A stretch of 64,000 nucleotides of DNA, taken from the NCBI GenBank assembly GCA_038230415.1, contig JBBRNH010000023.1, forward strand, positions 1 to 64,000, in the 5' to 3' direction. The DNA is from JBBRNH01 sp038230415. Its GTDB lineage: Bacteria; Bacteroidota; Bacteroidia; Cytophagales; Spirosomataceae. Made by a program: the position numbers and the translations under genes. Below the pieces are notes generated by a model, which did no database searches, had not been told where the DNA came from, and saw only the letters and a list, made by a program, of their open reading frames with translations. This document shows positions 62,484 to 64,000 of this stretch, one piece after another. How positions within the stretch are numbered: the stretch's first letter is position 1; every line of letters begins with the position of its first letter.

Positions 62484-62725
62484 AGCTATAATATGTCTAA
62501 GTTAAACAGTAGTGACACGCTCTCCGCGCGTGACAACGGTTTAGTTAATTGCTGGTAACAACTAACTAAACCACAAGTTAGTAAAGATTAATTTGCTTCT
62601 CAAACCCCAACTTTACAAGAGTTGGGGTTTGTTGCTATAAACCCATCGTTAGTAATTGAGAATCAGTCCTTTACTTATGAAGGCCTGGTAGTGTCTAAAA
62701 TAGGATTTTTTGAAACAATATCCTG
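62484..62725. other. Gene-free spacer with inverted repeats
   Basis: No open frame of note. It holds two inverted repeats: GGTTTAGTTA (from about 62538) with TAACTAAACC about 15 bases later, and CAAACCCCAACT (62601-62612) with AGTTGGGGTTTG (62620-62631). The second may be the terminator of the haloperoxidase-like gene to the right. Confidence 0.5.
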
Positions 62726-64000
62726 TCATCTCTCCGCCACTGCGCTCTTGCGGGTTTTGGCTTTTTGCAACACCCACAGCCCCACTTTTTCGCCCATGAC
62801 GGCACCGTTGTTAATCGCCGAACGGTAGTGAATACCGCCATACAACCGGCTGATGGATGCCTGCCGGGCCGCTTCCTTAAACGATTTAAACGACCGCACC
62901 CCGTGACCATACTGATACTCGGTCGAGTCGGTGAAGGCAATGTTATCACCCATGAGTTGGGTCAGTACGGCAGCCGCTGCCGCCGTGATTGTGCTGTGGC
63001 CGCTTGGATATTCGGGGAAGGGAGGGGTTTGCAAGAACGGTGTCCATTTGGGGTCTAAATCCTTGTTAATGACGGTCTCGGGCCGAACGGTTTTGCTCCG
63101 GTATTTCTCGTCCCAGCAGGCAATAAACCCATCGGCGAGTGCCAGTGAGGTCAGCACGTAGGCTTCGACGGTGGGCATCAGCGCAAGTTTTTGGTTGCGG
63201 GCAACGGTTTGGGTTATCGCCAGCCAATGCCCGCCGGGGGTCATTTTCTTGGATGCGTACGAGACGTGACCAGCCACGTTCATCACAAAAGCGTTGTCGT
63301 CCCAGAAGAAAGCAATGTCGCGCTGTTCGGGCGTGAGCGATTTTCCTAAGTCATATACCTCTTTCACTTCTTTCTGGTACGGGCTACTCGCGACCATCGA
63401 AAACGTAAACGGACGGGGGGGAACAAACTGATTGCAGGTGTCTAAAACCCAGGGGCTGATTTTGTTCCACTGCGGCTCGGCGGCATCCATGTAGGCCGGG
63501 GGGGTTGGCACCCACGTTCCGTCTTCGTTGGTCACGGTGTGTTTGAACCCCCGTGTTTGTTTGTAATTATCCTTCGAGGCTCCGTCCAGAATGTGCTTGG
63601 CAATGGCCTCTCCGTAGGCCATAGAGCGGTCATAGACCTCCGTTGGCACCCCGTCTTTCTTGAACTGCTCATAAAATGGCGGCTCAAATTCATCGTAAAA
63701 ATCCACCGAAAACGTTAAAGCGCGGGCAACGGTCATAAACGCCCGGACGCTCGCCAACGGAAAACAATAGTCTTTGCCGGGTTCGGGTTGGGGGCCGGGC
63801 GTGAAACGTTTGGTTTTGCCCGCCAGTGATTCGTACCGCGTATCGAACGGCACAAGGGCTTCATAACCAGCGAGATTTGCGTAGGCATAAATTCGGCTGG
63901 CAACCGGGGGCGAAAAAATATCGTGAATCACCACTTGCGTCAACTTGTTCAGGGCCGCGTTGTAGCGTTCGGGGTTGGCGGCTTTGGCGTTGTATTCGGC
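62726..64000 (-). CDS. Vanadium-dependent haloperoxidase / PAP2-like protein, 5' end outside window
   Basis: The frame is open to the last base, so the N-terminus is missing; a TTG at 63943 is not the true start because family-like sequence continues before it (AEYNAKAANPERYNAALNKL). The C-terminal acid-phosphatase/vanadate site shows FPEYPSGHSTITAA and SRLYGGIHYRSAINNG. The helical body includes IHDIFSPPVASRIYAYANLA and FFWDDNAFVMNVAGHVSYAS, typical of the Bacteroidota group. Whether it oxidises halides or removes phosphate cannot be told from sequence. Confidence 0.85.
   Translation of the reverse strand, partial: AEYNAKAANPERYNAALNKLTQVVIHDIFSPPVASRIYAYANLAGYEALVPFDTRYESLAGKTKRFTPGPQPEPGKDYCFPLASVRAFMTVARALTFSVDFYDEFEPPFYEQFKKDGVPTEVYDRSMAYGEAIAKHILDGASKDNYKQTRGFKHTVTNEDGTWVPTPPAYMDAAEPQWNKISPWVLDTCNQFVPPRPFTFSMVASSPYQKEVKEVYDLGKSLTPEQRDIAFFWDDNAFVMNVAGHVSYASKKMTPGGHWLAITQTVARNQKLALMPTVEAYVLTSLALADGFIACWDEKYRSKTVRPETVINKDLDPKWTPFLQTPPFPEYPSGHSTITAAAAAVLTQLMGDNIAFTDSTEYQYGHGVRSFKSFKEAARQASISRLYGGIHYRSAINNGAVMGEKVGLWVLQKAKTRKSAVAER

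Noticed and set aside
1..64000. Insertion sequence or prophage
   Set aside because: No transposase, integrase or phage structural gene was found in any plausible frame; mobile signals are limited to short palindromes.

Overview
The window is chromosomal DNA of a Bacteroidota bacterium, most likely order Cytophagales close to Spirosoma, Fibrella or related genera. The grounds are SusC/SusD pairs, DUF4249 and DUF4394 lipoproteins, a type IX secretion (T9SS) C-terminal sorting domain, TAnnTTTG-type -7 promoter boxes, almost no Shine-Dalgarno sequences, a CrtI-CrtB carotenoid pair, and many secreted proteins with Ig-like modules. It is G+C-rich, with one clearly AT-richer islet at about 36.4-38.3 kb. 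There is no rRNA, CRISPR array, transposase or recognisable phage.

Layout. 1-17.4 kb (minus): three very large secreted proteins. First transcribed are two neighbouring paralogous exo/endonuclease-phosphatase-fold (EEP) nucleases, then a modular protein of at least 3317 residues whose C-terminus lies beyond the left edge. 17.5-20.6 kb (minus): serine biosynthesis, with a SerB-SerA fusion and a class V aminotransferase. 20.6-21.8 kb: a PD-(D/E)XK-like protein, an MNT antitoxin and a wrecked HEPN toxin. 21.9-23.0 kb: a class B1 metallo-beta-lactamase and ArfB. 23.9-27.0 kb: CrtB, CrtI and an ECF sigma factor. 27.3-35.6 kb: an aldo/keto reductase, a secreted pentapeptide-like protein, a DUF4394 lipoprotein, a WD40 protein, an S9 peptidase, a DUF4405 membrane protein and a Nudix hydrolase.

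At 35.75 kb lies tRNA-Arg(CCG). Behind it come a hemE 5' fragment, two barrel-like proteins, a chimeric LuxR-type open reading frame and an orphan gene 3' end. This looks like an insertion and decay hot spot. 38.3-43.3 kb: a DUF922 protein, a glycosyltransferase, a FabH-like ketosynthase and a DEAD-box helicase. 43.4-51.8 kb: a SusC/SusD nutrient uptake pair, divergent from a pair of overlapping lipoprotein genes. 52-59 kb: a methyltransferase, a hypothetical protein, MenE, DUF4249, Uma2 and a TonB-dependent receptor. 59-64 kb: an alpha/beta hydrolase, a small secreted protein, a type II NADH dehydrogenase, a 46-residue protein missed by ordinary length cut-offs, and a vanadium-haloperoxidase/PAP2-family protein that runs off the right edge.

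The most unusual feature is a set of palindromic repeats unrelated to classical insertion sequences. Three are built from a GTGAAGA-like heptamer. One of these lies in frame inside menE and another supplies the menE stop codon. Other hairpins sit in the HEPN remnant, between convergent genes, and between a TonB receptor and the DUF4249 gene that normally follows it.
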